From: Planctomycetota bacterium
GTDB lineage: Bacteria > Planctomycetota > Brocadiia > Brocadiales > Brocadiaceae
Assembly (NCBI GenBank): GCA_016188675.1
Contig: JACPHJ010000126.1
Span: 1 to 64,000 of the forward strand
DNA: 64,000 nt
Direction of reading: 5' to 3'
The notes beneath the pieces are model-generated. The model had not been told where the DNA came from. It ran no database searches and saw only the letters and a list, made by a program, of their open reading frames with translations. This document shows, one piece after another, positions 8,707 through 17,297 of this stretch; the stretch's first letter is position 1; the number at the start of each line of letters is the position of its first letter. The position numbers were made by a program, and so were the translations under genes.

Positions 8707-10171
8707 CTCCACAAGTCCATCCAGTGGCGCAACCGGTGTTGCGGTAAATACTACCATTTCGGCAACTTTTAGTGACACTTTGAACGGTTCAACCCTCACG
8801 ACAGATACCTTTAAGGTCACGGGAGGCGGGAGCACGCTGAAGGGGTCGGTGAGCGCCAGTGGCAATAAGGCAACATTTACCCCTTCAACTAAATTGGCGT
8901 ATAATACAACGTATACCGCAACAATTACCACAGGCGCAAAGGCAGCAGGTGCAGCAGGAACATCACTAAGTTCTAATTATAGCTGGAGCTTTACCACTGT
9001 TTCTGCCGGGGTAAGCACACCGACACCGACAGCAATTGCCACTGTTACCCTTACGCCAACAGCAATACCATCACCCACAGCAACGCCATCGGCTGCTGTC
9101 GGGCTCAGTCTGAGTAAATACACAGCTTATTTATCCGGTGATACAATCGTTGCAACGGTAATAGATGCAGACAGGAATACAGGCGCAACTTCCGAAGATA
9201 CACTAACGACAGCGATCAAGATAGAAAATACCAGCGATCTCACTAAAAATCTCTTCTTAGATCTTATAGAAAACGGAGTGAATAGCGGTACGTTCCTGGC
9301 AACTATTAAAACGGGCACAACCACAACAGGGGGAGCTACTTCGAGTATCCGGGCAAATAGCGGCACCATAAAGGCAACCCAGGGAGGAACTGCAACGGTT
9401 ATATACACCGATACAACTCCCATTGTTTCTACGCTTACGAAGACATTGTTATTAAGCAGCTTTAATGCAGCGCTTGTCTTTGATGCAGATGCGTATGTTT
9501 TGAATTCTTATGCAAGAATAACCCTGGCAGATGCGGAAAGAAATACAAATCACACCGAGGCTGAATCACTTTTAAGTGACGTGTTTATCGAGACGTCTTC
9601 ATTCAACATTACAAGGACGAGGATGATTGAAACAGGCTCGGATACCGGCATATTTGTGGGTTCAATCCGTATTGTAAGCGGCGGAGGTACGCTCGAATAC
9701 GACCGAATTCAGGCAAGTGAGGGTGATACGTTGAGAACTACTTATATTGATGAAATAAATACAACAGACTCTTTAAGGGTAGTGACAGACTCAGCGGTTG
9801 TTGTGGTTTCTGTATCACCAACACCCGTTGTAACAGCAACCCCAACACCTGCTGTATGTGTTGCAGAGAAGATCAAATTGTCATCAAAAAATCTTAAACT
9901 CAAAAGGAATAAGAGTGCGAATGTGACAATAACGGTAACAGACACAGAAGATTGTCCTGTTGAGGGTACGACGGTTGAGGTAAACATTCAAAAATCTGAT
10001 AGGAAACGAGTTTCTGTTTCACCTTCAAGTGCAGTTACAAATGCCGATGGTCAGGTTGTGTTTACTATTAAAGCCAAGAAAGAAACCGGGAAAGCAAGGA
10101 TTACGTTTGAGACAAATGATTTACAGGGGAGACTAATTGTAAAAGTTACAAAAAGCAAAAAGGAAAAGTAG
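8519..10171 (+). CDS. Ig-like-repeat surface protein, C-terminal part in shifted frame
   Basis: The open frame can only start at a GTG inside the upstream gene and has no signal peptide. Its first 45 codons read the Gly tract in the wrong phase as Glu/Val/Ala repeats, so the genuine protein here begins at about 8686. It then shows a bacterial Ig-like (Big_5/SbsA type) domain starting ITVSSTSPSSGATGVAVN, and a Pro/Thr linker. After these come two related domains of about 110 aa, each with a D-(A/R)-(D/E)-R-N-T motif and an (E)NG-x-NSGTF or GSDTGIF motif. A final Big_1-like Ig domain (VNIQKSDRKRVSVSPS) precedes a Lys-rich tail. It is an adhesin or S-layer-like stalk by architecture. Likely one protein with 7984-8706. 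Confidence 0.65.
   Translation: MVITPPGQPLEEEAAEAAVEAEAAVEAVEAVEAVEAVEVVEVVEVVEVVEVVEVVETSYITVSSTSPSSGATGVAVNTTISATFSDTLNGSTLTTDTFKVTGGGSTLKGSVSASGNKATFTPSTKLAYNTTYTATITTGAKAAGAAGTSLSSNYSWSFTTVSAGVSTPTPTAIATVTLTPTAIPSPTATPSAAVGLSLSKYTAYLSGDTIVATVIDADRNTGATSEDTLTTAIKIENTSDLTKNLFLDLIENGVNSGTFLATIKTGTTTTGGATSSIRANSGTIKATQGGTATVIYTDTTPIVSTLTKTLLLSSFNAALVFDADAYVLNSYARITLADAERNTNHTEAESLLSDVFIETSSFNITRTRMIETGSDTGIFVGSIRIVSGGGTLEYDRIQASEGDTLRTTYIDEINTTDSLRVVTDSAVVVVSVSPTPVVTATPTPAVCVAEKIKLSSKNLKLKRNKSANVTITVTDTEDCPVEGTTVEVNIQKSDRKRVSVSPSSAVTNADGQVVFTIKAKKETGKARITFETNDLQGRLIVKVTKSKKEK
8548..8685 (+). repeat. 138-bp GGN microsatellite coding 46 glycines
   Basis: Uninterrupted GGN codons. They begin as irregular GGA/GGC/GGT, pass into GGTGGAGGC repeats and end as near-perfect GGTGGTGGA repeats. 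The frame of the upstream signal-peptide protein and the frame of the downstream Ig domains differ by one base across this tract. The coding strand has dense G-runs that could fold as a G-quadruplex. The clean 9-bp periodicity at the 3' end points to recent slipped-strand expansion. Confidence 0.9.
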
Positions 10172-10207
10172 GAGTAATAGGGGTATCTATAAATTACAGC
10201 ATAGAAA

Positions 10208-10291
10208 CTAACGTGTTGTCTTCAGTTTTTTAACAACCTCGTCAATAGAAGCTACCAAGCCGTCATCTAAAGTCATTTGAATTGTTCTTAT
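10208..10291 (-). pseudogene. RHH antitoxin N-terminal remnant
   Basis: A 28-codon frame reading RTIQMTLDDGLVASIDEVV and then KKLKTTR before a TAG. This matches the first strand and helix of CopG-type antitoxins, which normally continue SAF.. for 40 more residues. A good ribosome binding site (GGAGG) lies five bases before an ATA codon at the position where the ATG should be, so the start codon appears to have mutated too. No toxin is next to it. It is therefore a decayed toxin-antitoxin locus. Confidence 0.45.
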
Positions 10292-10310
10292 AAAATCCTC
10301 CAAATAAAAA

Positions 10311-10334
10311 AAGCCACTCATTTGTGAGTGGCTT
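10311..10334. terminator. bidirectional rho-independent terminator
   Basis: A perfect 10-bp stem AAGCCACTCA / TGAGTGGCTT with a 4-base loop, preceded by an A-run and followed by a T-rich stretch (TTTTTT at 10339-10344). It can stop transcription from the surface-protein operon on the plus strand, and anything read leftward from the opposite strand. Confidence 0.85.
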
Positions 10335-10647
10335 AATGTTTTTTGACTTTTACGAATGTAAGTGTTTGTTTCCACTTCCATAAGCTGTATGCTGGCAGTC
10401 TATGACAGTGTGTTCCAGTTTATTTATATCTTCCAACCCTTCTACCCTTACACCCCATCTTCCCGTGATTTGCCCTTTTACTTCGCCATGATAGCCTTTG
10501 TCTTCTCTTGTCTCTCATATTACATTACTCCTGTTTAAATCTTAATTAAAAATGAGATTTCTCGTTAAAATCCAACAAAAATTTACGATCTACAAATTAC
10601 GAATTACGATTTTACTAAATCCCAAATCCAAAATCGTAAATCTGAAA

Positions 10648-10872
10648 TTATTTATTATCCTGTTTTGTGGTATCTTTTTCAGTCTCTATCTTCTTCTGCG
10701 TGGTTTTACTGCTTGACTCTTCTACTTCTTCTTCGACTCCCTTGACACCTTTCTTGAACTCCACGATACCCCGACCCAAGGATTTCATTACCTCTGGCAA
10801 TCGTTTACCGAAAATCAGAAGCGCCACAATCAGGATGATGAGCCATTCCCAACCGCCTGGCATACTAAACAT
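10648..10872 (-). CDS. tatA: twin-arginine translocase subunit TatA/TatE family
   Basis: A 74-aa protein with a single N-terminal membrane helix (WLIILIVALLIF) and the family motif FGKRLPEVMKSLGRGIVEFKK of the amphipathic helix. An acidic and Lys-rich tail follows. It forms the pore component of the Tat pathway that exports folded, cofactor-bearing proteins. There is no tatC in the window. A ribosome binding site (AGGAGG) precedes the start. The gene follows the pseudouridine synthase gene on the same strand, about 70 bases away. Confidence 0.93.
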   Translation of the reverse strand: MFSMPGGWEWLIILIVALLIFGKRLPEVMKSLGRGIVEFKKGVKGVEEEVEESSSKTTQKKIETEKDTTKQDNK

Positions 10873-10942
10873 ATTTATGCCTCCTTATGTAAAATTATTA
10901 AACAAAGCAAATTATAGCGTCAAACAGATAAAAATCAATGAA

Positions 10943-11938
10943 TTAATTTCTGTAAGGTCTCACATCCCTTAATGTTTTTACAAGGGCGGAGATATCCTCA
11001 GGCATGTCCACTTGAAATTCCATTTTTCTATTCTGGATGGGGTGGAAAAATTCGATCCTGTGGGCATGAAGCGCCTGTCTCTCAATGATCGGTACTTCTT
11101 CAGGCTCCCTTTCTTTTTCCAATAAGTCTGAAAGATAACACGATTCCTGGCTGCTATACATAAAATCAGCAACGACAGGATGTCCTATCGCCCGCATGTG
11201 TACACGAATTTGATGCGTTCGTCCCGTTTTAGGCATTACCTTTACAAGGGTATACCCGCGGAAACGTTCTACCACTTCATAAATGGACACGGCTTCCTTC
11301 CCAATATCGTGCCTTACTGCCATTTTTTGGGTATCAATCTTATGTCTTGCAATGGGCAAACTAATTTCGTCGGAATCCAGCATCAACTCACCTTCAACCA
11401 CAGCAAGATATTCCTTCTTGACGTATCTTTTTTCAAATTGCATGGCAATGTGTGAATGGACGGCATCGCTCTTGATCGTCAGCATAATCCCGCTCGTATC
11501 CCTGTCCAGCCGATGGACAATCCCCGCCTTTAACGGCCCGTTGACCTGGGAAAGATTCTGGCAGTGGAAGGCCAGCGCATTAACAAGCGTCCCGGAAGGA
11601 TGCCCGCCCGCCGGATGTACAACCATATCATACGGCTTGTTAATGAGCATCAGATAATCATCTTCATAAACAATGTCTATGGGAATATCTTCAGGAACGA
11701 CCTTGCTTTCTTCAAGTACTGGCACACGGACAGAAATAAGGTCTCCCTTTTGTATATCATAACTGCTTTTGACTGTACGTCCATTAACCAGTACATCCCC
11801 CCCTTTTACCAATTTCTGGATAAACGTCCTTGAGTAGTCTGGGAGTCTGGCGGCAAGGTATCTGTCAATCCTTTTGTCGTCGAATACCTTTTTTATATCG
11901 AAGGTCACTTCCTTTATTTGTTGGGCTTCCTGTTGCAT
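10943..11938 (-). CDS. RluA-family 23S rRNA pseudouridine synthase (RluD-like)
   Basis: About 331 aa when started at the ATG at 11938 (MQQEAQQIKEV). A longer frame to 12031 would run inside the upstream gene and is unlikely. An N-terminal S4 RNA-binding domain (RIDRYLAARLPDYSRTFIQK to VNGRTVKSSYDIQ) is followed by the catalytic domain with GIVHRLDRDTSG, whose Asp attacks the uridine, and the closing motif KTGRTHQIRVHM. By architecture it resembles RluD, which modifies helix 69 of 23S rRNA, but the target cannot be read from the sequence. The start lies one base after the stop of the upstream TPR gene. Confidence 0.9.
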   Translation of the reverse strand: MQQEAQQIKEVTFDIKKVFDDKRIDRYLAARLPDYSRTFIQKLVKGGDVLVNGRTVKSSYDIQKGDLISVRVPVLEESKVVPEDIPIDIVYEDDYLMLINKPYDMVVHPAGGHPSGTLVNALAFHCQNLSQVNGPLKAGIVHRLDRDTSGIMLTIKSDAVHSHIAMQFEKRYVKKEYLAVVEGELMLDSDEISLPIARHKIDTQKMAVRHDIGKEAVSIYEVVERFRGYTLVKVMPKTGRTHQIRVHMRAIGHPVVADFMYSSQESCYLSDLLEKEREPEEVPIIERQALHAHRIEFFHPIQNRKMEFQVDMPEDISALVKTLRDVRPYRN

Positions 11939-11939
11939 G

Positions 11940-12593
11940 TTATTTAATCGCAGACAAACGGTATTGCGCCATCGTAGCCCAGTTGCTGTTTGGGGAGAGT
12001 TCCACCACTTTTGTATATAAGCGAACGGCATCGCTTGTTTGGCCTAATTTCTCATAACAACGACCCGCATCCCATCCTTCTTGCGCGGCAAAAAGATTGT
12101 TATTCATAGTCAAAATATCTTCGAATTGTTTAACCGCTTCCTTTAAAAGGCCCTTTTCCTCATAGGCATATCCCAAAGACTGTTTCGCAATAGGCGCAAG
12201 CGAATGACTGCCATATTTATCCAGGAAATCATTATATGCACGGATCGCCTCATCATAATTCTTCAGGCTATAATAAACATTCCCTAGCTGGAACAACACC
12301 CACGGCATAGCGCTGGAAGAAGACATATTATCACGAATATATTTATAAGCATCCGCCGCCGTATTCAAGGCAGAGATTCTTTCTTTCCCTTCCTTATCCT
12401 GTTTCTGTATCGACATTGCGAGGTCATTATTTATTTTCCACAGGCTTTGCCAGACGACTTCGGTCTTTCGGGTATTTGCTGTAACAAAATAAACAGCCCC
12501 CGCGCCAAGTGCAATGGCAACGCCAATACCTATACCGATAATTACCTTATATTTATTCAACGTCCTTATTACATTTAAAGTAGCTTCTTTCAT
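11940..12593 (-). CDS. membrane-anchored TPR protein, YfgM-like
   Basis: A 217-aa protein with one N-terminal transmembrane helix (VIIGIGIGVAIALGAGAVYF, about residues 16-36) and a short cytoplasmic tail before it. The remainder consists of TPR-type helices: WVLFQLGNVYYSLKNYDEAI near 100, APIAKQSLGYAYEEKGLLKEA near 140, and a third unit to the end. The layout resembles YfgM/TPR_21 proteins, which act as envelope chaperone partners of the Sec translocon. That role is inferred only from topology. It is tightly packed between the PHP gene (18 bases) and the RluA-type gene. Confidence 0.7.
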   Translation of the reverse strand: MKEATLNVIRTLNKYKVIIGIGIGVAIALGAGAVYFVTANTRKTEVVWQSLWKINNDLAMSIQKQDKEGKERISALNTAADAYKYIRDNMSSSSAMPWVLFQLGNVYYSLKNYDEAIRAYNDFLDKYGSHSLAPIAKQSLGYAYEEKGLLKEAVKQFEDILTMNNNLFAAQEGWDAGRCYEKLGQTSDAVRLYTKVVELSPNSNWATMAQYRLSAIK

Positions 12594-12611
12594 ATTTCTT
12601 CTTTCTTTTAA

Positions 12612-13253
12612 TTATAAACCAATTAAAGATTCTGCCTCTTTAAAAATTTCCTGAATATCTTTTTCTTCCAAACCCGCTCCACGAGCAATACATTCGGCGC
12701 GATTGCGGTCTAACAAGTCGTCAGGCGTATGGGAATCAGAACCAAATACAAGTTTCGTCCCTGCCTTTTTTGCCGCCTTAACGACGTGCCCATTCGCATA
12801 GGCATGCCCTTTCCTGCCGGAAACCTCCAGTCTGACGCCATTCTCTTTTGCCAATTTTGCATCGGATTCCGTTATGAGGCCAGGATGCACCAGAATATCA
12901 GCGCCAGCCTCTATGGCCGCCCGATTTGTCCCGGGTAACACTGGCTCTGTAATCGTTTCACCGTGAACCAGTACAATAAATGCCCCCAGTTCTCTTGCGC
13001 GTCTCACCATAGATTTTATGTGTTCTGGGCGAAGGTGGGTTAACTCAACCCCCCCATGTACCTTGATTTTTGCAACGGACGCGATCTCTTTGCAGGCATT
13101 TAAAACGTTGGGTATTACAAAATCTATGTTCGAATAATCGACATGATCCGTTATCACCACCCCGCGAAAACCTTTTGCCTCACAGCGACGAATCAATTCT
13201 GCCGGTAAAAGAACGCCGTCCGAAAACAATGTATGCGTATGCAGGTCAATCAC
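12612..13253 (-). CDS. PHP-domain phosphoesterase (histidinol-phosphatase-like)
   Basis: About 213 aa from the GTG at 13253, which gives the usual start VIDLHTHT-LFSDG and has GGTGG five bases upstream. A TTG at 13265 is also possible. The metal-binding motifs of the PHP fold are visible: HTH near residue 5, ITDHVDYSN near 40, GVELTH near 75, LVHGET near 100, VHPGLI near 130 and FGSDSHTPDD near 190. This short form hydrolyses small phosphoesters in known cases, but the substrate is not evident. It is the first gene of the PHP-TPR-RluA run and follows a tRNA gene on the same strand. Confidence 0.85.
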   Translation of the reverse strand: MIDLHTHTLFSDGVLLPAELIRRCEAKGFRGVVITDHVDYSNIDFVIPNVLNACKEIASVAKIKVHGGVELTHLRPEHIKSMVRRARELGAFIVLVHGETITEPVLPGTNRAAIEAGADILVHPGLITESDAKLAKENGVRLEVSGRKGHAYANGHVVKAAKKAGTKLVFGSDSHTPDDLLDRNRAECIARGAGLEEKDIQEIFKEAESLIGL

Positions 13254-13272
13254 ATTAACCACCAAATTTTAA

Positions 13273-13346
<74 letters not shown>

Positions 13347-13485
13347 ATTGAATTATGCAAATATTTATAAAGTCGGATTAAATTATAGCCATAATATGAA
13401 AAAAATCAACATCATTCCACAGCGCAGCGAACCGTAACCAGAGAGTGGTAAATAAAGTCAAGTAACGCGTGGTATGTGACGTGTG

Positions 13486-13735
13486 ATGGTTGGTGAGTGG
13501 CAGGTGGCGAGTGGCGGGTAACGATTCATCCGTCACTCGTAACCGTTTCTAACAATTGCAAAAGAGAATTAGATTGAAGTAAAGGAAGTAAGATATTACA
13601 ATGAAAAACCATAAATAGGCCTGGTTTAAGTCAGATGGGATTTTAAAATACAAAAACCAAACGACTTTTTACCCACCCCAATATCCCCTCCCGAGAGGGG
13701 ACTTCTCAAATGCCCCTCTTGAGAGGGGTAGGGGT
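13486..13735. repeat. two dispersed repeat modules: GTGRCGAGTG element and CCCCTC..GAGGGG palindromes
   Basis: The gap between tRNA-Arg and the next gene (13347-13777) has no gene. At 13486-13550 is a GTGGCGAGTGGCGGGTAACG segment facing GTCACTCGTAACC, a partial inverted pair also present at 14555-14615 and 44850-44915. At 13685-13730 are two CCCCTCnnGAGAGGGG palindromes in tandem, related to those at 56940-57070 and 58135-58270. Both families sit only between genes. Confidence 0.7.
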
Positions 13736-13777
13736 GTGTTTAGTAATTGCTTGAATAAAAAAGAGGATAAAAACAGT

Positions 13778-14479
13778 ATGCGTGTTATTTTGTTTCCCAG
13801 ATATATTCCATTATTACTTCTTTTGATTATATCCTTTATTGGAGGTTGCGGAGTACAAGACCCCGATTACTTCAACCGGTTGGGCGTCTTTTTGGACAGT
13901 CAGGGCAAGGTTGACGAAGCCGTTAAAAAGTATAAAAAAGCGCTGAGGATTGACCCAACTAACAGGGAAGCGCATTACAATCTCGCCGTAGCCTACCACA
14001 AAAAGGGACTGTTTAACGAGGCTATCCAGGAATACAAAACCGTGTTGGAACTCTACCCGAATGACCCGGAAACACTTTATAATCTGGGTGCGATATATGC
14101 AAGAAGCAACATGCAGGACGCCGCCGTTTTTGCCTGGGAAAAGGCCGTTGAACTGAAACCCGATTTTGCAGAAGCACATTATGCCTTAGGATTTGCATAT
14201 GCACAGAAAAAGCAATTTGATGATGCCATTAAGGAATATCTCAAGGTCATTGAAAAAAGGCCAGACGATGCGATTACCCGCAACAACCTCGGCGTAGCAT
14301 ACTCGGAAAAGGGCATGTTTGATGCGGCCATTGATGAATTAAAGAAATCTATCAAAATTAATTCAACCATGGCAATGACCCACAAAAATCTTGAGTTCGC
14401 ATACCGGAAAAAAGGGATGGAAGAAGAGGCAAACAACGAACTGAAACTATACGAAGAATTATCGAAAAAGACGAATTAG
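13778..14479 (+). CDS. TPR lipoprotein
   Basis: A 233-aa protein when started at the ATG at 13778 (MRVILFPRYIPLLLL), which follows AAGAGGA. The longer frame from 13736 adds 14 residues ahead of a good signal peptide and is unlikely. The lipobox is FIGGC, so the mature protein is attached to a membrane by Cys. About five TPR units follow, with the canonical spacing of 34 (for example EAHYNLAVAYHKKGLFNEAI, ETLYNLGAIYARSNMQDAAV, EAHYALGFAYAQKKQFDDAI). TPRs mediate protein contacts, and no partner can be named. The gene stands alone between repeats. Confidence 0.85.
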   Translation: MRVILFPRYIPLLLLLIISFIGGCGVQDPDYFNRLGVFLDSQGKVDEAVKKYKKALRIDPTNREAHYNLAVAYHKKGLFNEAIQEYKTVLELYPNDPETLYNLGAIYARSNMQDAAVFAWEKAVELKPDFAEAHYALGFAYAQKKQFDDAIKEYLKVIEKRPDDAITRNNLGVAYSEKGMFDAAIDELKKSIKINSTMAMTHKNLEFAYRKKGMEEEANNELKLYEELSKKTN

Positions 14480-14515
14480 ACAAAATCGATACACGATTTC
14501 ACAATTATCCTCTAA

Positions 14516-14615
14516 AGTATTACTCTGTAAAAACTTCTTTTTTTGTAAGTTTTTAGAAACAGTGACGAGTGACGCAAAAATCGTCACCCGTAACATGCCA
14601 CTCGTCACCTGTCTT
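14516..14615. repeat. copy of the GTGACGAGTGACG dispersed element
   Basis: Reads GTATTACTCTGTAAAAACTT, T-run, AGAAACAGTGACGAGTGACG, then an inverted echo (CCACTCGTCACC). The same order occurs in reverse at 44870-44945, and its outer part again near 61190 (GCTCTGTAAAAACTTCTTTT). It lies after the TPR lipoprotein gene and could also act as a weak transcription end. No coding content. Confidence 0.65.
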
Positions 14616-14677
14616 CGTCTTTCACCCTCTGGTTGCGGTGAAGCTGCGCCAGGTGTATATTAGAGGTAAATCTGTGC

Positions 14678-14887
14678 CTATTTCACAGGATCATACCCGG
14701 AACCCCCAAAAGGATTGCACCTCAGTACACGCCACATTCCAAGGCAAACGCCCCACAGTATACCCTTCTTTTCTACCGCATCAATCATGTACTGAGAACA
14801 GGTAGGATCATAACGGCAGGAAGGGTGCATCAGGGGAGAAATAATAAATTGATAGACCTTGAGTAGTTTAACGACGATGAACTTCAT
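14678..14887 (-). CDS. yidD: membrane protein insertion efficiency factor YidD
   Basis: A small protein (69 aa from the ATG at 14887; in-frame starts also exist at 14902 and, as TTG with GGCGG before it, at 14926). The family core is plain: YQFIISPLMHPSCRYDPTCS, then YMIDAVEKKGILWG and RCNPFGGSGYDPV. The conserved Cys residues are present. YidD assists membrane protein insertion together with YidC. It overlaps the end of rnpA, the usual order rnpA-yidD. The following yidC is not in the window. Confidence 0.93.
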   Translation of the reverse strand: MKFIVVKLLKVYQFIISPLMHPSCRYDPTCSQYMIDAVEKKGILWGVCLGMWRVLRCNPFGGSGYDPVK

Positions 14888-15239
14888 GGGTAAAGGTTTC
14901 ATTAATTTGGAGTAATAATTTTTCAAATCCGCCTTCGACTTCCGAAAGTTTCAGGTCTGACGAAAAAGGGTGTCGCGGAATAGCGATAATGTCGACATGC
15001 ATTTTAAGTAAATGTTTATTCAGCCTGTATGCCTCTCTTAGCAACCGTTTGGCGCGATTGCGCCGCACGGCGTTCCCCACCTTTTTACTTACTACAAGCC
15101 CCAGGCGCGATTGCTGAAAATCATTTGGGGCAACATAAAAAACGACCTTATCGTTTTTCAATACCTTGCCTTCCTCGAAGACCCTTTCGAACTCCTTTTT
15201 TCGGGTCAGCCGTTCTGCCTTTGTAAATTGGAAATCCAT
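14868..15239 (-). CDS. rnpA: ribonuclease P protein component
   Basis: About 123 aa from the ATG at 15239 (MDFQFTKAERLTRKKEF); a TTG 12 codons upstream is less likely. The family motif is seen as RLGLVVSKKVGNAVRRNRAK and RLLREAYR, which bind the RNase P RNA and the tRNA leader. It processes 5' ends of tRNAs. The usual upstream neighbour rpmH is not found in the 190 bases upstream, where only an alpha/beta hydrolase gene begins to be read, so the rpmH-rnpA linkage is broken here. Confidence 0.95.
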   Translation of the reverse strand: MDFQFTKAERLTRKKEFERVFEEGKVLKNDKVVFYVAPNDFQQSRLGLVVSKKVGNAVRRNRAKRLLREAYRLNKHLLKMHVDIIAIPRHPFSSDLKLSEVEGGFEKLLLQINETFTHEVHRR

Positions 15240-15425
15240 TGCCCATAGGTTAGCAGAAGACCAAGATGCTGTCAATGGTTGAGAAAAAAACGTCTCAAAA
15301 ACCTACCATTCCTTCTTTGCCGTCTGACAAATATTCCAACCCCAATACCCGCTTGCACCAGTAACAAGCAGTATTAATAGATTAACTTTAAAACTCTTTT
15401 AAAATCACTTCCCAAGTGTTACACT

Positions 15426-17012
15426 TCAATATTGAATATGCCCATTCCACCCTGACACCACAAACCGCAGATTGCCGCTGATACCGGGTGTTGTGCCGCT
15501 ATCAAAAGGAATAAGTGACTCCATCTTTCCACTCTTGAGTACGTTAATATCCAGCGACTTACTGGCCTGTCCGAGATTGTCGCTTTGCCAGTCATAAACA
15601 ATTCGCCAATCTTTCTCTGGCGGCTGCGGCTGAAATAATTCTATAACCACAGAATCCCTGAATAGATATCCACCCTCGTAGTGTTTGTCCCACCATAATA
15701 AACGGTCTACTTCGTAATCCGGTACACGCACACCTAATGTAACACTGTAAGCAAGGGAGAAACGCTGTGGGTCAACACGTTGGCGGTCATCTAAAAAAAC
15801 GGTAGAAAGATAAATACTTCGTTTCGATGCATCCATCAAATCCTTATGGCTGCGGCACGCAACCGAATCCTCTTCCGCCGTGCGTCGTGTAAGATACCAC
15901 CGCTTGCCGCGGGGTGAAGCGAGTATCTCGAATTGATACAGCGCATTCACCTCCTTGTTTTTGCTGATCTTCTGAAGTTCCTGTGGCAAGCTAATGTCTG
16001 TCACATCAACCCAAACATCCGTGCGGACGCTGCCAAAGAGGAACCTGGTTAAGTTTTGATACGACTCTTCACCATTGACAATCCCAAAATATCCCGAATG
16101 TGACCGATAAGTATACGCTGTAGCACACGGTGCGGATACTTCCCCATTATCATTTACGCCCCAGACCGAGGCATTCTCGATTCTGACCAACCCGTCACTT
16201 CCGTGTCCGGCAAACATACGCGCAATACCCATAGCTGCTTCATAATCTCCCCGGTTGGTTCCAATCATGCAGAAAAATCTTTCAGATGGGAAATACTTTT
16301 CCGGCAACCAATCTACCCTTTCTGTTTTTTTGTAAACATCAAGATTACTCAGGTTTAAATACCCGGACATCTCTTTTCGATTAAAAGTGTCGACTCCGAA
16401 CAGTTTTAGCCAATCAGGCACGTTCATGCCGAACACCTCGATCCCGTTATGAGGCGTGGCGTAGGTGAAAACCTTATCTACACATTGCCTGGTCTGATTA
16501 TCACCAAAAGCAGGATTTTGCAAAAACGCACGGCACACAAGACCGCCCATAGAGTGGGCGACCAGGTAGCACCGGAAATCTTCAGGTTTTACCCGATTCT
16601 CTGTATCCATACAGACCAAGTCCCTCACCCTGAGAATAAGTTTTTTTAAACCACTGGCAAACTCATCAATCTTAGGGGTAACTCCTGTACCCAGCAAGGT
16701 TGATGCCTGATCATAATAATGGTAAACAACAATTGACTTGTTAGGAATACCGCCGTTCCAATTCGGGTCTGTTATATCAAGCCCATTCTTAAAGACGTCT
16801 GCATACCCATAGTCTGACATCAGGCGTACTACAGGGGACTCAAATACAAATTTATTGGCGGGCTTCTTCTTGTCTGTCGTGGCGCGATAAACGGTGGAAC
16901 CCAGATTAAATCCACAAAAGGGGTCGGCTGTAGTTTCATCAATCTCTCCCCGCGTCATCGCATATCCGCGTACATAGATGATCGGATAAAATGGGGCATG
17001 TGGGTTAGGCAT
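15426..17012 (-). CDS. alpha/beta hydrolase, PGAP1/lipase-like
   Basis: A 528-aa protein with no signal peptide. Near residue 10 it has PIIYVRGYA, the usual first strand of lipase-like hydrolases. The nucleophile elbow is YLVAHSMGGL (Ser near residue 157), followed by VFTYATPHNG and later HGSDGLVRIENASVW, which probably carries the acidic and His residues of the triad. The C-terminal 180 residues form a beta-rich extension of unknown family. It probably cleaves an ester or lipid, substrate unknown. It is encoded in the same direction as the two lipoprotein genes and the DUF900 hydrolase upstream, with a stem-loop between. Confidence 0.75.
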   Translation of the reverse strand: MPNPHAPFYPIIYVRGYAMTRGEIDETTADPFCGFNLGSTVYRATTDKKKPANKFVFESPVVRLMSDYGYADVFKNGLDITDPNWNGGIPNKSIVVYHYYDQASTLLGTGVTPKIDEFASGLKKLILRVRDLVCMDTENRVKPEDFRCYLVAHSMGGLVCRAFLQNPAFGDNQTRQCVDKVFTYATPHNGIEVFGMNVPDWLKLFGVDTFNRKEMSGYLNLSNLDVYKKTERVDWLPEKYFPSERFFCMIGTNRGDYEAAMGIARMFAGHGSDGLVRIENASVWGVNDNGEVSAPCATAYTYRSHSGYFGIVNGEESYQNLTRFLFGSVRTDVWVDVTDISLPQELQKISKNKEVNALYQFEILASPRGKRWYLTRRTAEEDSVACRSHKDLMDASKRSIYLSTVFLDDRQRVDPQRFSLAYSVTLGVRVPDYEVDRLLWWDKHYEGGYLFRDSVVIELFQPQPPEKDWRIVYDWQSDNLGQASKSLDINVLKSGKMESLIPFDSGTTPGISGNLRFVVSGWNGHIQY

Positions 17013-17242
17013 TTTACACCTCCAAGACTAGAAAGGTAAATTAAATAAAGACCAATTTTATGTGAGTGTTTAGAAACCCTTGAGAAATTTTTCAGGGCAA
17101 ATAGTAAAAATTCCTGCTGTCAGCATGATACATATCCCCATCAGTGACATGTTAAAAGTGTGCCAACATACGCAACACAGTCGTCACGCCATAGGGATAA
17201 TGGCGCTATTAGTAAGTTCGTAACACAGAGGGTTTAAATCTT

Positions 17243-17268
17243 CGGGAGCCGGTTGTAACCTGCTCCCG
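17243..17268. terminator. stem-loop downstream of the 48-aa peptide gene
   Basis: CGGGAGCCGGTT pairs with AACCTGCTCCCG (12 bp, one mismatch) around a 2-base loop. On the minus strand it lies 30 bases after the stop of the small gene at 17298 but has no T-run after it. On the plus strand an A-rich stretch follows. It could be a processing or attenuation hairpin. Confidence 0.55.
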
Positions 17269-17297
17269 CAAAAAAGAAATTTTTCTTATTTGGCTTT

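Larger units (their letters stand above)
10172..10647. other. intergenic remnant region between surface gene and tatA
   Basis: Besides the antitoxin remnant and the terminator, the minus strand at 10350-10514 holds an open frame without a start codon (reads GYHGEVKGQITGRWGVRVEG then a His/Cys-containing tail). It looks protein-like but I cannot assign it. At 10560-10640 are short A/T-rich direct repeats built on AAATTACGATTT, with no obvious function. Confidence 0.4.

Noticed and set aside
8539-8931. Minus-strand frame with a long Ser/Thr/Ala repeat opposite the Gly tract
   Set aside because: It is only the complement of the GGN repeat; no start site, and its composition is entirely repeat-driven.
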